Assembly (NCBI GenBank): GCA_006503475.1
Contig: RSEH01000009.1
Coordinates: 124,001 to 188,000 of the forward strand
Direction: 5' to 3'
DNA from: Stentor roeselii
Taxonomy: Eukaryota; Ciliophora; Heterotrichea; Heterotrichida; Stentoridae
Length of the DNA stretch: 64,000 bases
Shown: positions 46,322 to 55,479 of the stretch, in pieces
Layout of the letters: each line of letters opens with the position of its first letter
Position numbering within the stretch: position 1 is the first letter of the stretch
Made by a program: the position numbers and the translations under genes
The notes under the pieces: generated by a model
Told to the model about the DNA's origin: nothing
The model's database searches: none
What the model saw: only the letters and a program-made list of their open reading frames with translations

Positions 46322-46635
46322 TGATGATGGTTTATTTCGGAAGTAGTTTAGGAAAAAAGGGAATCGGCTTTGTAGGCTAGTGTTTTGGTTGTGGATTAAA
46401 GAATTTGTTTGTTTTCTAGTTGAAAATTTGTTTTATGGATTTAAGTATATTTTTTTATTGATGGAATTATGATTTGGGTATCTGTTTTTTGTTACCTCAA
46501 AAAAGTAAGCAAGTTAAAATATGTTCTTTTAAACTTCAAACAATGATAGAAGCCCTAAGTAAACCTAATATACAACAAAAGAAACAATTGCAGTTCTAAT
46601 TAAATAATTTCAAACATCCATAAATAAAAATTCAA
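46322..46635. other. Intergenic spacer with abrupt composition switch
   Basis: This 314-bp spacer between two minus-strand genes has no gene of its own. From 46381 to 46500 it is 88 of 120 G+T; from 46501 to 46620 it is 43 of 120. It is the cleanest example of the strand-composition switch described in the findings. Confidence 0.6.
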
Positions 46636-47973
46636 TTAACTAGTCTTAACCAAGCTTTTTGCATGAATGTCTTTAAATCTCTCTTCTGCACGGTTTGCAT
46701 GATTCTGAAGTCTTCTAACAGTGTCCACATCTAAAGGCTTAAGAGGGAAGCTTCTGTTGTTTTTTTCTGCGAAAGTTCTCAAAATAAAGTAATATCTGGC
46801 ATATTCACTTTTCTTTATTCCAACATTATACTCTATCAACTCCAAAAACAACCTTTCCATGGAATTAATCTCTCTTAGTGGGTATCGAGTGAAAACTTTA
46901 GAAAAATGGATATTTTCATAAGACTCGTCATCCCAGACCTTTGAACCGATGATCAAAGAAATGAGAGTCAGTTTTTTCCAGTTTTTCTCATTAATGTAAA
47001 GTCCTGTTCTTTGAATCATTCTTTCTATGTAAATTAAACAAATAATGCTGCATTCTTTTTCCATTTTTGACCTAAAGATGATATTTTTACAGAAATTATA
47101 GATATCTGTCTCTGAAGGAGCCCTGCCCACAAAAGCCTGAGGGTCATCAAATTCCTGTCTAAACATTTTAATAGTAGTACTATCAACTTGAACCCCCTTA
47201 TCAAGCTGTTCATCACAATTCAACCCAAAAAGTGTAGGAACAGCAGAAATTCCAACAAGTGACTCTCGACTTTTATTAACTTTCATAGAATGCGAGATAT
47301 GTTTCTTAACAGCTTTAGCAAGACACCTGCACATTTCTTCAATATCAAGATGACTAAGAGTAGACCTAAGTTTAGACGAGTCATAACTGAGTCCAACTTC
47401 CTTCCTGACCTGATCAATTTTCGGAAGAGGTTCAAGTCCGACTTTTTCAACACGAACTTCAATTTTTTTTTCCACCTGAGCATCTTGTTTATGCTGATAA
47501 AGTTGCTTAGTAAGTTCATCAATTTTCCTTTTAGCCTCTTCCAACTGCATCTTAATATTCGCCTGATTTTTTTCTTCTTCAATTTCCTTTTCAATTTTCA
47601 TATTATAGTCATTATAAAGCGAGTTAATATTCTCAAATGCACTTTCTCCATCATTTTTCCGACAGACAAAACTATTTCTCCTCAAACGACTTGGAGAGTC
47701 CGAAGCTTTTTCCCTTGAAATTGAACGTTTTGAGCGTCTTGGCTTCAGGTACTTCATAAGTTCAACCACGTCTTGAAACTTGATGACCAGTTCAGGAGGT
47801 ACCTGAATTCGCTGGTAAAGATTTGAGAGTTGGTCTTTTGGCATAGATGAGAGACTTTTCAAATCATAAGCATATCCCAGTTCTGCAAGTTTCTCTGCAT
47901 AAGACTGCAAATTAACTATTTTCAGAATCTGGAACAATGGAGTTTCCGACAAGTTGTTTGGAGAACCTGACAT
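46636..47973 (-). CDS. SAM domain - coiled coil - cyclin Y-like protein
   Basis: This is 445 residues from ATG 47973 (MSGSPNNLS). A longer frame to 48045 exists but overlaps the divergent LAMTOR5 gene and lacks a plausible promoter. Residues about 9-73 look like a SAM domain (FQILKIVNLQSYAEKLAELG). A coiled coil follows at about 130-180. The C-terminal part (about 285-405) is a cyclin box closest to cyclin Y/PCL-type cyclins: PSETDIYNFCKNIIF, CLIYIERMIQRTGLY, NWKKLTLISLIIGSKVWDDE and YARYYFILRTFAE. Cyclin Y activates CDK14/16-type kinases at membranes. The SAM plus coiled-coil fusion is unusual and suggests oligomerisation or scaffold targeting. Confidence 0.8.
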   Translation of the reverse strand: MSGSPNNLSETPLFQILKIVNLQSYAEKLAELGYAYDLKSLSSMPKDQLSNLYQRIQVPPELVIKFQDVVELMKYLKPRRSKRSISREKASDSPSRLRRNSFVCRKNDGESAFENINSLYNDYNMKIEKEIEEEKNQANIKMQLEEAKRKIDELTKQLYQHKQDAQVEKKIEVRVEKVGLEPLPKIDQVRKEVGLSYDSSKLRSTLSHLDIEEMCRCLAKAVKKHISHSMKVNKSRESLVGISAVPTLFGLNCDEQLDKGVQVDSTTIKMFRQEFDDPQAFVGRAPSETDIYNFCKNIIFRSKMEKECSIICLIYIERMIQRTGLYINEKNWKKLTLISLIIGSKVWDDESYENIHFSKVFTRYPLREINSMERLFLELIEYNVGIKKSEYARYYFILRTFAEKNNRSFPLKPLDVDTVRRLQNHANRAEERFKDIHAKSLVKTS

Positions 47974-47991
47974 ATTTTTATAAGGATATAA
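47974..47991. promoter_or_regulatory. 18-bp divergent intergenic spacer
   Basis: atttttataaggatataa separates the start codons of the cyclin Y-like and LAMTOR5-like genes. It holds TATAA on each strand (CTTATAAAAAT toward the cyclin, GATATAA toward LAMTOR5), each a few bases from its ATG. Confidence 0.55.
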
Positions 47992-48273
47992 ATGAAAGAA
48001 GTCTTCAAGCAGCTCGAGCAACGCCTTGAAATAATCTGTGATCAAGAAAGTGCGAAAGGAGCACTTTTCGGGAATTCCTCTGGCTTCTGCGTGGCAGCCA
48101 ACAAGTTATCAGGGCACCTTGCAGGTAGTGCATACTCGCTTCTAAGTAAGGCGAACAAGTTCTCAAGAAATGAAGGAGATCACCCAATAGTGCACATTGA
48201 AGGGCACAGTGATGTGTACCTGATAAAAGGCAACGATGACTACTTTTTACTTGCAAAGAAAGCGCGAACTTAG
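47992..48273 (+). CDS. LAMTOR5: LAMTOR5/HBXIP-like Ragulator subunit
   Basis: This 93-residue protein has a single roadblock/LC7-type domain. It follows LAMTOR5 in order: N-terminal helix FKQLEQRLEII, GALFGNSSGFCVAANKLSGH ([20 protein letters not shown]), HLAGSAYSLLSKANKFS (HAGVISVLAQQAAKL), HPIVHIEGHSDVYLIKGND (IPVVCLESDNGNIMIQKHD) and a last strand. LAMTOR5 is part of the pentameric Ragulator that anchors Rag GTPases and TORC1 to lysosomes. The length equals the human protein (91). Residue identity is modest, so another roadblock protein remains possible. Confidence 0.72.
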   Translation: MKEVFKQLEQRLEIICDQESAKGALFGNSSGFCVAANKLSGHLAGSAYSLLSKANKFSRNEGDHPIVHIEGHSDVYLIKGNDDYFLLAKKART

Positions 48274-48310
48274 ACCAATATAAATACTTTCTAATATCCT
48301 AGTGATAAAT

Positions 48311-49309
48311 ATGCTCAGACAACCTGTGAGTCAAGTCCCTTTGACCAACGTCGCAATAGTCAGGCTTAAAAAAGCAGGGCTTAAGTTCGAGATCGCCTGT
48401 TACCCCAACAAGGTCTCCAACTGGCGCGACGGCATCGAAAAGGACATCAATGAAGTTCTTCAGTCAAAGGATATCTTTTCTCATGTTCAGAAAGGAGTTT
48501 ATGCGAAACAAGCTGATATTCACAAAGCCTTCGGAAAAGCTCCTGATCATGAAATCATTGAAACTATTCTCAGGGATGGAGAGGTTCAGGTCAACGAGTT
48601 GGAAAGAAAGTCGCATCAGGAAAATGTACTTAAAGATGTTGCTACGATTATTGCTGAGAAATGTGTTGATGCTTCTTCTGGATGTCCTGTGCCTTTCACT
48701 ATCATTCTAAGGGCTCTTGAAGATATTCATGTCAATATCAATGTCAATAAACCGGCGAAAAAACAGGCTCTTGCTATCATCAAAACTCATCGGGAAAAAC
48801 TTGGACTTGAAAGGGCGAAGATGAGACTTAGGCTTATTTATTCTAGTGATGTTGTTGATGCTGTCCAGGAGTTCATTTCTCAGTTTACTGTTGAAAGTCA
48901 TCGTGAAGAAAGTGTGTCGGTACTCATCGGGTTGATTAGTCCTGAAAGTTATAGATTGATTTTTGATGGGGTTAAGAAAAAAGGAATTGAGAATAAGGTT
49001 CAGATTGAAGTGCTTGACCAGCGAGTCGTTGCAGAAGGTGAAGGAAAGCTAAAGTCTCTAGTCCCCGAGGAAATAAAGACAGAAGCACCAGTCGTTCCCC
49101 CAAAGCCAATAAAAAAAGGTCTAAGCTGCAACACCTGCCCGGACGCAGAATTCGCCGACGTGAACGACCACAGAAACCACTTCAAAACAACCTGGCACAA
49201 ATACAACATAAAGCGAAAATCAAGAAACGTAGACCCGATAATCGAGGCCGAGTTCAACATTTTATCAGAGCAAGAAATAAACGATTTGATCAATTCTAAA
49301 GTAGTTTAA
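48311..49309 (+). CDS. SBDS: Ribosome maturation protein SBDS with C2H2 finger
   Basis: This is 332 residues from ATG 48311; an upstream in-frame GTG is not used. The SBDS N-terminal domain (NVAIVRLKKAGLKFEIACYP, NKVSNWRDGIEKDINEVLQS) is followed by the helical central domain and the ferredoxin-like domain III. SBDS works with EFL1 to release eIF6 from 60S subunits. A C-terminal extension adds a U1-type C2H2 finger (CNTCPDAEFADVNDHRNHFKTTWH) and a basic segment. Such a finger is known on plant SBDS and is absent from human and yeast forms. It probably contacts RNA. Confidence 0.95.
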   Translation: MLRQPVSQVPLTNVAIVRLKKAGLKFEIACYPNKVSNWRDGIEKDINEVLQSKDIFSHVQKGVYAKQADIHKAFGKAPDHEIIETILRDGEVQVNELERKSHQENVLKDVATIIAEKCVDASSGCPVPFTIILRALEDIHVNINVNKPAKKQALAIIKTHREKLGLERAKMRLRLIYSSDVVDAVQEFISQFTVESHREESVSVLIGLISPESYRLIFDGVKKKGIENKVQIEVLDQRVVAEGEGKLKSLVPEEIKTEAPVVPPKPIKKGLSCNTCPDAEFADVNDHRNHFKTTWHKYNIKRKSRNVDPIIEAEFNILSEQEINDLINSKVV

Positions 49310-49348
49310 TTATTGTGAATAAATAGGGGGGCACTGGCCTATAAAAGA

Positions 49349-50500
49349 ATGATTAATATCTGCAAGGACCACATCGCTCGTCAAAACACTTGCGAGCAGT
49401 GCTTCGAAAACCACATCGAGAGAAACCTCATCATGAAAGAAACTCGAAGTCTTAAAAAAGAAGTCTTGTCCATCACTCTTCGAAAGAAAAAAGCAGCGAA
49501 AAAGTTAAAAGTCCTGATGATGTCAATTGAAAAGTTAGGAAACGGTCGAGTTTCAAGCATGCTTCCAACATTTTACCTAAAAAAGAACTCAACTTTAGAC
49601 TATTTCATGAACATCAAGACTCATCTTTCCATCTTCGAAGTAGTCCGAAGCCGAGAAGACTCCGTGGCTTACATGTTGCAAAACGGTTTACTTGTACCTC
49701 TTCAGACCTGTGACTGTGGCAAGTCACTGACAATGACTCAGGGGGACTACCAAGAAATTGTATTTTCCTGTGTCTGTAAAAAGACTTATAAATTATTTGA
49801 AAAAAGTATCTGGGAAGCAATAAACCTTCCCGCTGAAAAAATCCTTCTCTACATCTTCCTCTGGCTCATGGGTCTTAAAGACAAGCACCTCAGGACCCTT
49901 GTAAGTGTTCCTAAGCCCAACGCGATGATCCTCGAAAATCTTCTCTACGATGAAATTTCTCGTCATTTCATTCAAACCATGGGGCAACTCAAAGGAGTAG
50001 TCGAAATCGATGAAAGCTGCTTCAAACACAGCACTACTTCAAAAAGCAAAAGTCAACCCGACAAGTGGGTCTTCGGGTTCTTCGAACGTGAACGCAAACG
50101 GAACTACATGGAAGTCGTCAGCAAAAGAACCGCAGGGGTCCTTCTTCCAATCATCCAAAAAGTCTGCGAACCGGGAACCACCGTCATTTCGGACCAGTGG
50201 CCCGCTTACAACCGACTTGCCGAAATCGGTTTTCCGCATTACACGGTTGACCACTCGCGTTTTTTTGTGAATCCTCATAGCAGAGAGATCCATACTCAAA
50301 ACATCGAACTTTCATGGTGCTGGGCGAAGTTCGAGATAAAAAGACAGAATCGAAAACTTACCAACTTGCAGAAAGCTCTTCATGTGTATTGTTGGAAGAG
50401 ACAGTTCAAGTCAGAGGACAAGACTTATGAACTCGGAACCGTCATTCAGCAGGTTTGTGAGATTTTGAAGAAATGTCAGGAAAAAGTAGAAAATAGTTAG
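49349..50500 (+). CDS. Merlin/IS1595-type DDE transposase, possibly domesticated
   Basis: This 383-residue protein has an N-terminal Cys/His cluster (C5, C15, C18), a zinc-ribbon-like CDCG...CVCK pair (121-143) and an ISXO2/IS1595 catalytic core: Asp221 in VVEIDESCFKH, Asp282 in VISDQWPAYNRL and Glu320 in IHTQNIELSWCWAKFEIKR. This is the core of eukaryotic Merlin transposons. The frame is intact with all three acids. It is squeezed between SBDS (39 bp) and the next gene (11 bp), leaving no room for terminal inverted repeats, which suggests a resident host gene. CCTATAAAAGA precedes the ATG as for host genes. From memory, several DDE transposase families have been reported in heterotrich somatic genomes. 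Confidence 0.85.
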   Translation: MINICKDHIARQNTCEQCFENHIERNLIMKETRSLKKEVLSITLRKKKAAKKLKVLMMSIEKLGNGRVSSMLPTFYLKKNSTLDYFMNIKTHLSIFEVVRSREDSVAYMLQNGLLVPLQTCDCGKSLTMTQGDYQEIVFSCVCKKTYKLFEKSIWEAINLPAEKILLYIFLWLMGLKDKHLRTLVSVPKPNAMILENLLYDEISRHFIQTMGQLKGVVEIDESCFKHSTTSKSKSQPDKWVFGFFERERKRNYMEVVSKRTAGVLLPIIQKVCEPGTTVISDQWPAYNRLAEIGFPHYTVDHSRFFVNPHSREIHTQNIELSWCWAKFEIKRQNRKLTNLQKALHVYCWKRQFKSEDKTYELGTVIQQVCEILKKCQEKVENS

Positions 50501-50511
50501 TAAATTACAAG

Positions 50512-51948
50512 TTAGTCGCAAATGTCTTGGTAAAATGGGTCGAGGACTACTGGCTTTAGTCGCTGCTTTGAGGCGGGGATTGGGATTAGCTCTACTGGAA
50601 TGTTGCTTCCGGAGATTGGGTTGAATTCTAACATGATGTGTCTTGGAACGCTTGAGTTCTTCCCGGGTCCTTTTGCACTTGCCTTGTAAGGTGTTGTCAT
50701 TCTAGGAAACTTGTCACGGTTTGAGTAAGAACTGCCTCGAGGTTCACTTGGATAACGATTTTCTTGTTTTTTTTCCCACCAGGCTTGACTACGTGGAGGA
50801 CTTCGGTCGTTTGAGCTTGTTTTTCTGATGTATGACTGTCGAGATGCTACTGAATTATGAATTTTCGCTAGTTTTGAATTGGGGATCTGGGGAAGTTCTA
50901 TTGTCTCGTCTTGTTCAGGCACTTCTGCGATGGGATAAGAAGACTCTGAGTAGTCAGATGGTCGGTTCAGCTCTCTTGACTTTTCAAGTTCACTGAGCCT
51001 TATAAGTGGCGTTGACGGTGAAATGAACGGCACGAAGCAGGTAATGAAAAAAAGGGTCTCCAGGTCTTTCGTGATCAGCCAGTCGTAGTTTGTTTTCACT
51101 TGACTTTGAAGTGCTTCTTCTGGAATGTGAGGCAAAAAGTCGTCTGATGTCAGGTTTTCTATTGATTTCTCGCTGTTTGAAGAGTAAAGAAAGGAACTTG
51201 TCGTGTTTTTTTTCTTGTAAAGATCACGGATCAGGTCTTTTATTATGATTCGCACTGGAAGGTCTCGGGTTTCGAGTTGTTGAAGACAGTCGTCGAGAAT
51301 CGCTATCGCTCTTTTAGGGCTTCCTTCAAGTTTTAAGGCTAGGCCTGACATGAATACTGATAATATTCCGAAAATGTTTTGAGTTGACTGCTCGTTTAAG
51401 CGCGACTGCTTTTTTCCTGATGAGATTTCATGCAGGATGTCACCTGATAGGTCAACGTATACACTTGCTTGCTCGTATCTTTTCATTTTCCAAAGAACGA
51501 TAAAGGTTAGGATGTGAGATGAAATTGATAAGTCGTAGTTTGTCACTCCTCCTGATTCTTTTATGCTCTGGGATAGACCGTGTGACTCGTATAAGAACTT
51601 TAAACTGTCTCCTGGCTGGTTGACTTTATGATACAAAAAAGCCAAGTTGTTAAAAGTTAAAATCCTGTTTTGCCACAGACGGTCAAGTACAGTTCCATAC
51701 TTACAAAGGTTAGAATCAGCAGTGGTGGCAGTTCTAAGCATCAACATGCAATCTTCAATAAGTTCATACTGAACAAATACAATACTGAGCGAGTTGCAAA
51801 GGGTAAGCAAATCTTTAAAGTTCTTGCAAGTGTCTGATGATCGAAAACCGATGATTTCTGGAAGTCTTTTACTTTTACTTTCCAGTGACGAGATCAGCGA
51901 ATGAATTTCATTGATCGTGTAATATTTTCGCTTTCTTTTAGAGAACAT
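50512..51948 (-). CDS. TPR-like helical repeat protein, 478 aa
   Basis: The first 260 residues are helical repeats of TPR type (FKDLLTLCNSLSIVFVQYEL, LTFNNLAFLYHKVNQPGDSL, SSHILTFIVLWKMKRYEQAS, SVFMSGLALKLEGSPKRAIA). The rest is disordered, with Ser/Pro/Arg-rich stretches and a late segment ending LKPVVLDPFYQDICD. It resembles the protein at 484 in repeat wording. No catalytic motif is seen. It converges on the transposase gene with 11 bp between stops. CATAA abuts its ATG. Confidence 0.75.
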   Translation of the reverse strand: MFSKRKRKYYTINEIHSLISSLESKSKRLPEIIGFRSSDTCKNFKDLLTLCNSLSIVFVQYELIEDCMLMLRTATTADSNLCKYGTVLDRLWQNRILTFNNLAFLYHKVNQPGDSLKFLYESHGLSQSIKESGGVTNYDLSISSHILTFIVLWKMKRYEQASVYVDLSGDILHEISSGKKQSRLNEQSTQNIFGILSVFMSGLALKLEGSPKRAIAILDDCLQQLETRDLPVRIIIKDLIRDLYKKKNTTSSFLYSSNSEKSIENLTSDDFLPHIPEEALQSQVKTNYDWLITKDLETLFFITCFVPFISPSTPLIRLSELEKSRELNRPSDYSESSYPIAEVPEQDETIELPQIPNSKLAKIHNSVASRQSYIRKTSSNDRSPPRSQAWWEKKQENRYPSEPRGSSYSNRDKFPRMTTPYKASAKGPGKNSSVPRHIMLEFNPISGSNIPVELIPIPASKQRLKPVVLDPFYQDICD

Positions 51949-51994
51949 TTATGATAACTGATTATTTGGTTTATTACTTGAATTAGATAAACTT

Positions 51995-52197
51995 TCACAA
52001 AACAACTGTCTTCGATTTGCTTGGCCTTCGGATGAGAACTTGCAATGAAGGAAGTATGGACGAAGAGTAAAGCGCCAGACAAATGATTGAGAAGGGCAGC
52101 AGAAAGTAAGTCACAGGACAAGGAGACTCTTGTGAGGTAGACTCAACTGAATACGGAGCTTGTGAAGATTGATGCAAAAACTCACTAAAGTTCATTT
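51995..52197 (-). CDS. Possible small membrane protein, about 66 aa
   Basis: ATG 52197 opens a frame (MNFSEFLHQSSQAPYSVEST) with one hydrophobic segment (VTYFLLPFSIICLALYSSSI) and a basic end (RRPSKSKTVVL). It lies 46 bp upstream of the TPR gene on the same strand and 111 bp from the divergent acyl-CoA synthetase. No TATAA precedes it and no homologue is recognised. It may be a single-pass membrane peptide or a chance frame in a long 5' region. Confidence 0.35.
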
Positions 52198-52308
52198 TTA
52201 ACGGAAAAATAATGATGTTATTACCGCTAAAAAGAAATTTCTCAGATTCACCCAAAAGCCCTAAGATCATAAAAAACCTCTAAAATCAATCTACTCATGT
52301 TCAAATAA

Positions 52309-54237
52309 ATGGGAGGTCAAGAAAGCAAGTCCACTACTTTAAGCTCACTGATCGAAGGGTCATCAACTCACACCCACTCTCCAATCTTCACCCATCCAAG
52401 CTACTCAGAAAAAGTCCTTCCAACAATCCTCGGGTGTTCAAACCTTTTTTCGTTATTTGAGTAATAATTATCCAGACTTATCTGCAGTAAATTTTCAACT
52501 CAACCCTTTCTAGGCCGAAGTCTTTCAGGCAGGTTTATTTGGATGTCATATCAGAAAACCTTCAACTACATCCTGCGACTTTTCGCTGCTTTTCAGTCTT
52601 TCAACATCCCGACGAATCGCTTCGGGTTAAAAGTCGCTGGAATCATGTCCAACCCTCGAGAAGAGGTTCTTTTGACAGACCTGGCAATAATCGGATGCGG
52701 GTTGATTTCTGTGAGTCTTCTAGAAAAAGATGATGACGAGGATTTCTTATTAAAACTCTCAGAACTCGACTTGAAAATTTTAGTTGTTGACCTTGCCGGG
52801 TGGGTAAAGCTGAAAAGGATTTTAACTGAAAAAAAGCTTGATTTGATTGTAGTTTTTTTAGACCCTATTCCAAATGATGACCAGGATATTTTTGTAGTTG
52901 CGGGAATAAGAGTAGTTGACTTTCAGTCTTTACTTTTATATGAACCCTGCTACTTGTTTCAAGAGCCGGACCCAGGCGCTTGGTGCGTCTTTAGCTACAC
53001 GAATGGAACCACAGGGCGAGCGAGTCTTGTTAAATTAACGCATCAGGACCTCATGGCCGCTTTGACTCCTATAATTTTTCAGTCATTTGACATAAAATCT
53101 GAAGACGTTTATGTCATGTACACCAACCTCGCCCTTTTTGGAGAGCGCATCATGCTTTACACCCTTGGAGTTTATGGAGTTTCCATCGGATTTTCTCAGA
53201 ACCTTCAGCAAGACCTTCCTATTCTCCAGCCAACGATGATGATCGCGGTTCCTAGAATTTTAGACTTTTTGTGCTCTAGGATTAAGAAAAAAGTTGCTTT
53301 GAAATCGAAACTTTCAGAGAAAATTTTTAATAAATGTCTCAAAAATACCATGGAACATGTGAGCGCCACAGGAAAGCCTTCGAAGAACTTGATACAAAAA
53401 ATGGTTTTTTCAGAGATAAGAAGAAGTTTTGGAGGCAGATTGAGAATTATTTTAACAGGGGCTTCGCCTGTCCTCGATGAAACTTTGCATTTTTTTCAAG
53501 CTTGTCTGGGAGTCGAAGTCTTTGAAGGGTTCGGACTGGTTGAGACTGGTTACAGCAACTTTTATGGACAGGGACTGTTGAGGCCTTTAAACGGCACTCA
53601 AGTAAAGCTCAAGTATCTTCCTTCTATCAATGTAGAAGGACTTGACAAGAACTTTTATGGAGAACTTCTTGTTAAACTTGATTATTTTAAGGCAGTTGTT
53701 CAAGGAAATGAAAATAACTTGAATTTCGCACAGCCTGGGCAGTGGATTAACACTGGAGATCTTTTTCTTGTTGATAGGAAAAATTTTGGGTTTAAGTTCT
53801 TGGAAAGGGTCAGGTTTTGCATGACTGGATCTGCTGGGTTCACTGTTTTTCCTCAGAGACTTGAGATGATTTATAGAAAAAGTAAGTTTGTGGCTCAGAT
53901 TCTGGTTTATACTGATTTTAGAATTGATGGAATCGTCGCTGTTGTTGTTGTTGATGAAGGGTTTCTGAGAGATCGGTGGGGAAATAGCTTTTTGATCAAT
54001 GATTTGACGGACAATAAGCTCTTGATTAAAGAAATTTTAATGGATTTTCAGAAAATCGCTAAGGATTTCAATTTGAAAATATATGAAAGAGTTGTTGATG
54101 TGATTGTTGAATGTGAACCTTGGACTTCAGGCTTGTATGTGACTGGCTCTTTGAAGTTGAAGAGGAAGGTTTTGTTGCAGAAGTACTTTGATCGGATTGA
54201 AAGTTCAATAAGATCTTTAGACCGAAAGCAAGATTAA
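52309..54237 (+). CDS. Long-chain acyl-CoA synthetase-like (AMP-binding) protein
   Basis: Two exons joined over a 15-nt intron (52461-52475) give 637 residues of the ANL adenylation superfamily. Core motifs are YTNGTTGRASLVKLTH (A3, P-loop), GFGLVETGYSNF (A5), NTGDLFLVDRKNFGF (A7/A8) and a C-terminal LKLKRKVLLQKYF with the A10 Lys region. The arrangement fits long-chain acyl-CoA synthetases, but motifs are divergent: the P-loop lacks the usual PKG Lys and the linker reads VRFCMTGS in place of DRxKD. Activity is therefore uncertain. The N-terminus MGGQESKS fits N-myristoylation, implying membrane attachment. Exon 1 supplies the first 50 codons. Confidence 0.8.
52461..52475 (+). other. 15-nt intron
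   Basis: GTAATAATTATCCAG in the acyl-CoA synthetase-like gene, phase 2. Unspliced, the frame would reach TAA TAA at once; splicing creates LFELICSKFSTQPF. Confidence 0.87.
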
Positions 54238-54504
54238 GTTAATAATAAACCATTCTTATCTTAATTCTCAAAACTCCTTGATTATTAAAATTTCTTGTTC
54301 CAATCATCATCCACTTGAAATTCTTCTTTTCAAATCATAGAAAATTAACTTATTTAAATAATTCTAAATTTCCCCATCTTCTCAAATACAATCGAAACTC
54401 TTCCAATCTAAATCATTCCTCTTTAAATCAACCAAATAACTTTTCTATCCAGTTCCAATAATCCTAAACCTAAAATAATTCAAGGCCATAGTAAACCAAC
54501 AGAA

Positions 54505-55479
54505 ATGGGAGCATCATGTGACATCTGTTTAAAAGACCTTCCACCCTCCTTAGGAGAGCTTTCAACATGCGAAGTAGAGACAGTCCCAGTGCGAAAACGT
54601 CCTTTGTACACATTAGGGTCCTTAATTAAAATCCAGGCATTATGGCGAGGTCACTATATCCGAAAACAAACTGAAAAGCATTTCCTCTCTTCTCCATTTT
54701 CCGACAAAGCTGATTCGATTTTAGGCGAATTTAAATACGACAAGTCCAACAAATTTCAAAGTCATTTAAAAAAGCGTTTTTTCAGGAAATTTTCAAATAA
54801 GTCTCTTTACATCGGACAATGGAACACAAAGACCTGTCTTCGAGAAGGCAAAGGCGCGCAGATCTGGAGTGACGGCACGAAATATGAAGGGTATTGGAAA
54901 AATGACATGGCCAATGGACGAGGACGACTCGTTCATAGCAATGGAGATGTTTATGAAGGACTCTGGAAAGATGATAAAGCTTGTGGATTCGGAAAAAGTC
55001 TTCATGCGGATGGAAGCTCTTTTGAAGGTATGTGGAAAAATGATCAGAAACATGGAGATGGAATTGAAATCTGGAGTGATGGAAGCAGATATCAGGGAGG
55101 ATTTGATCAAGGCCTCAAGTGGGGAAGGGGAAAGTTCTTGTGGCCTGATGGCAGCTGGTATGATGGAGAGTTCAAAGATGATCAGTTTGATGGAAGTGGA
55201 GTCTATCAATGGAGTGATTTATCAAGTTATAAGGGAGAATGGAAAAATGGAATGATGAATGGAAAAGGCATCTTTAGATGGCCAGACGGAAGATATTTCG
55301 AAGGAGATTTTGTAAACGACCTTAAACATGGAAATGGAATAACTGTTTGGCCTGATGGAAGAAGATTTGTAGGTAAATGGGAAAATGACCTTGAACACGG
55401 TAAAGGTTTCATCACTCTACCTTCAGGTATGGTCAAGCCATGTGAATGGACCAAAGGAACTCTTCTAGAAAATGATTAA
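54505..55479 (+). CDS. MORN-repeat protein with IQ motif, probably acylated
   Basis: This is 324 residues. The N-terminus MGASCDICL has Gly2 with Cys5 and Cys8, fitting myristoylation plus palmitoylation. An IQ-like motif (IKIQALWRGHYIRKQT) near residues 43-58 may bind calmodulin or centrin. About nine MORN repeats follow from about 95 to 320 (YEGYWKNDMANGRGRLVHSN, YEGLWKDDKACGFGKSLHAD and so on). MORN proteins lie beneath membranes, at basal bodies and the cell cortex, and can bind phosphoinositides. The combination fits a cortical, Ca-responsive scaffold. No enzyme domain such as a PIP kinase is attached. Confidence 0.88.
   Translation: MGASCDICLKDLPPSLGELSTCEVETVPVRKRPLYTLGSLIKIQALWRGHYIRKQTEKHFLSSPFSDKADSILGEFKYDKSNKFQSHLKKRFFRKFSNKSLYIGQWNTKTCLREGKGAQIWSDGTKYEGYWKNDMANGRGRLVHSNGDVYEGLWKDDKACGFGKSLHADGSSFEGMWKNDQKHGDGIEIWSDGSRYQGGFDQGLKWGRGKFLWPDGSWYDGEFKDDQFDGSGVYQWSDLSSYKGEWKNGMMNGKGIFRWPDGRYFEGDFVNDLKHGNGITVWPDGRRFVGKWENDLEHGKGFITLPSGMVKPCEWTKGTLLEND

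Noticed and set aside
47974-48045. 24-residue N-terminal extension of the cyclin Y-like protein
   Set aside because: It would overlap the divergent LAMTOR5-like gene. The ATG at 47973 has the usual CTTATAAAAAT context and starts just before the SAM-like region.
49310-50511. Complete Merlin-type element with terminal inverted repeats
   Set aside because: The flanks are only 39 and 11 bp to neighbouring genes and show no inverted repeat or target-site duplication.
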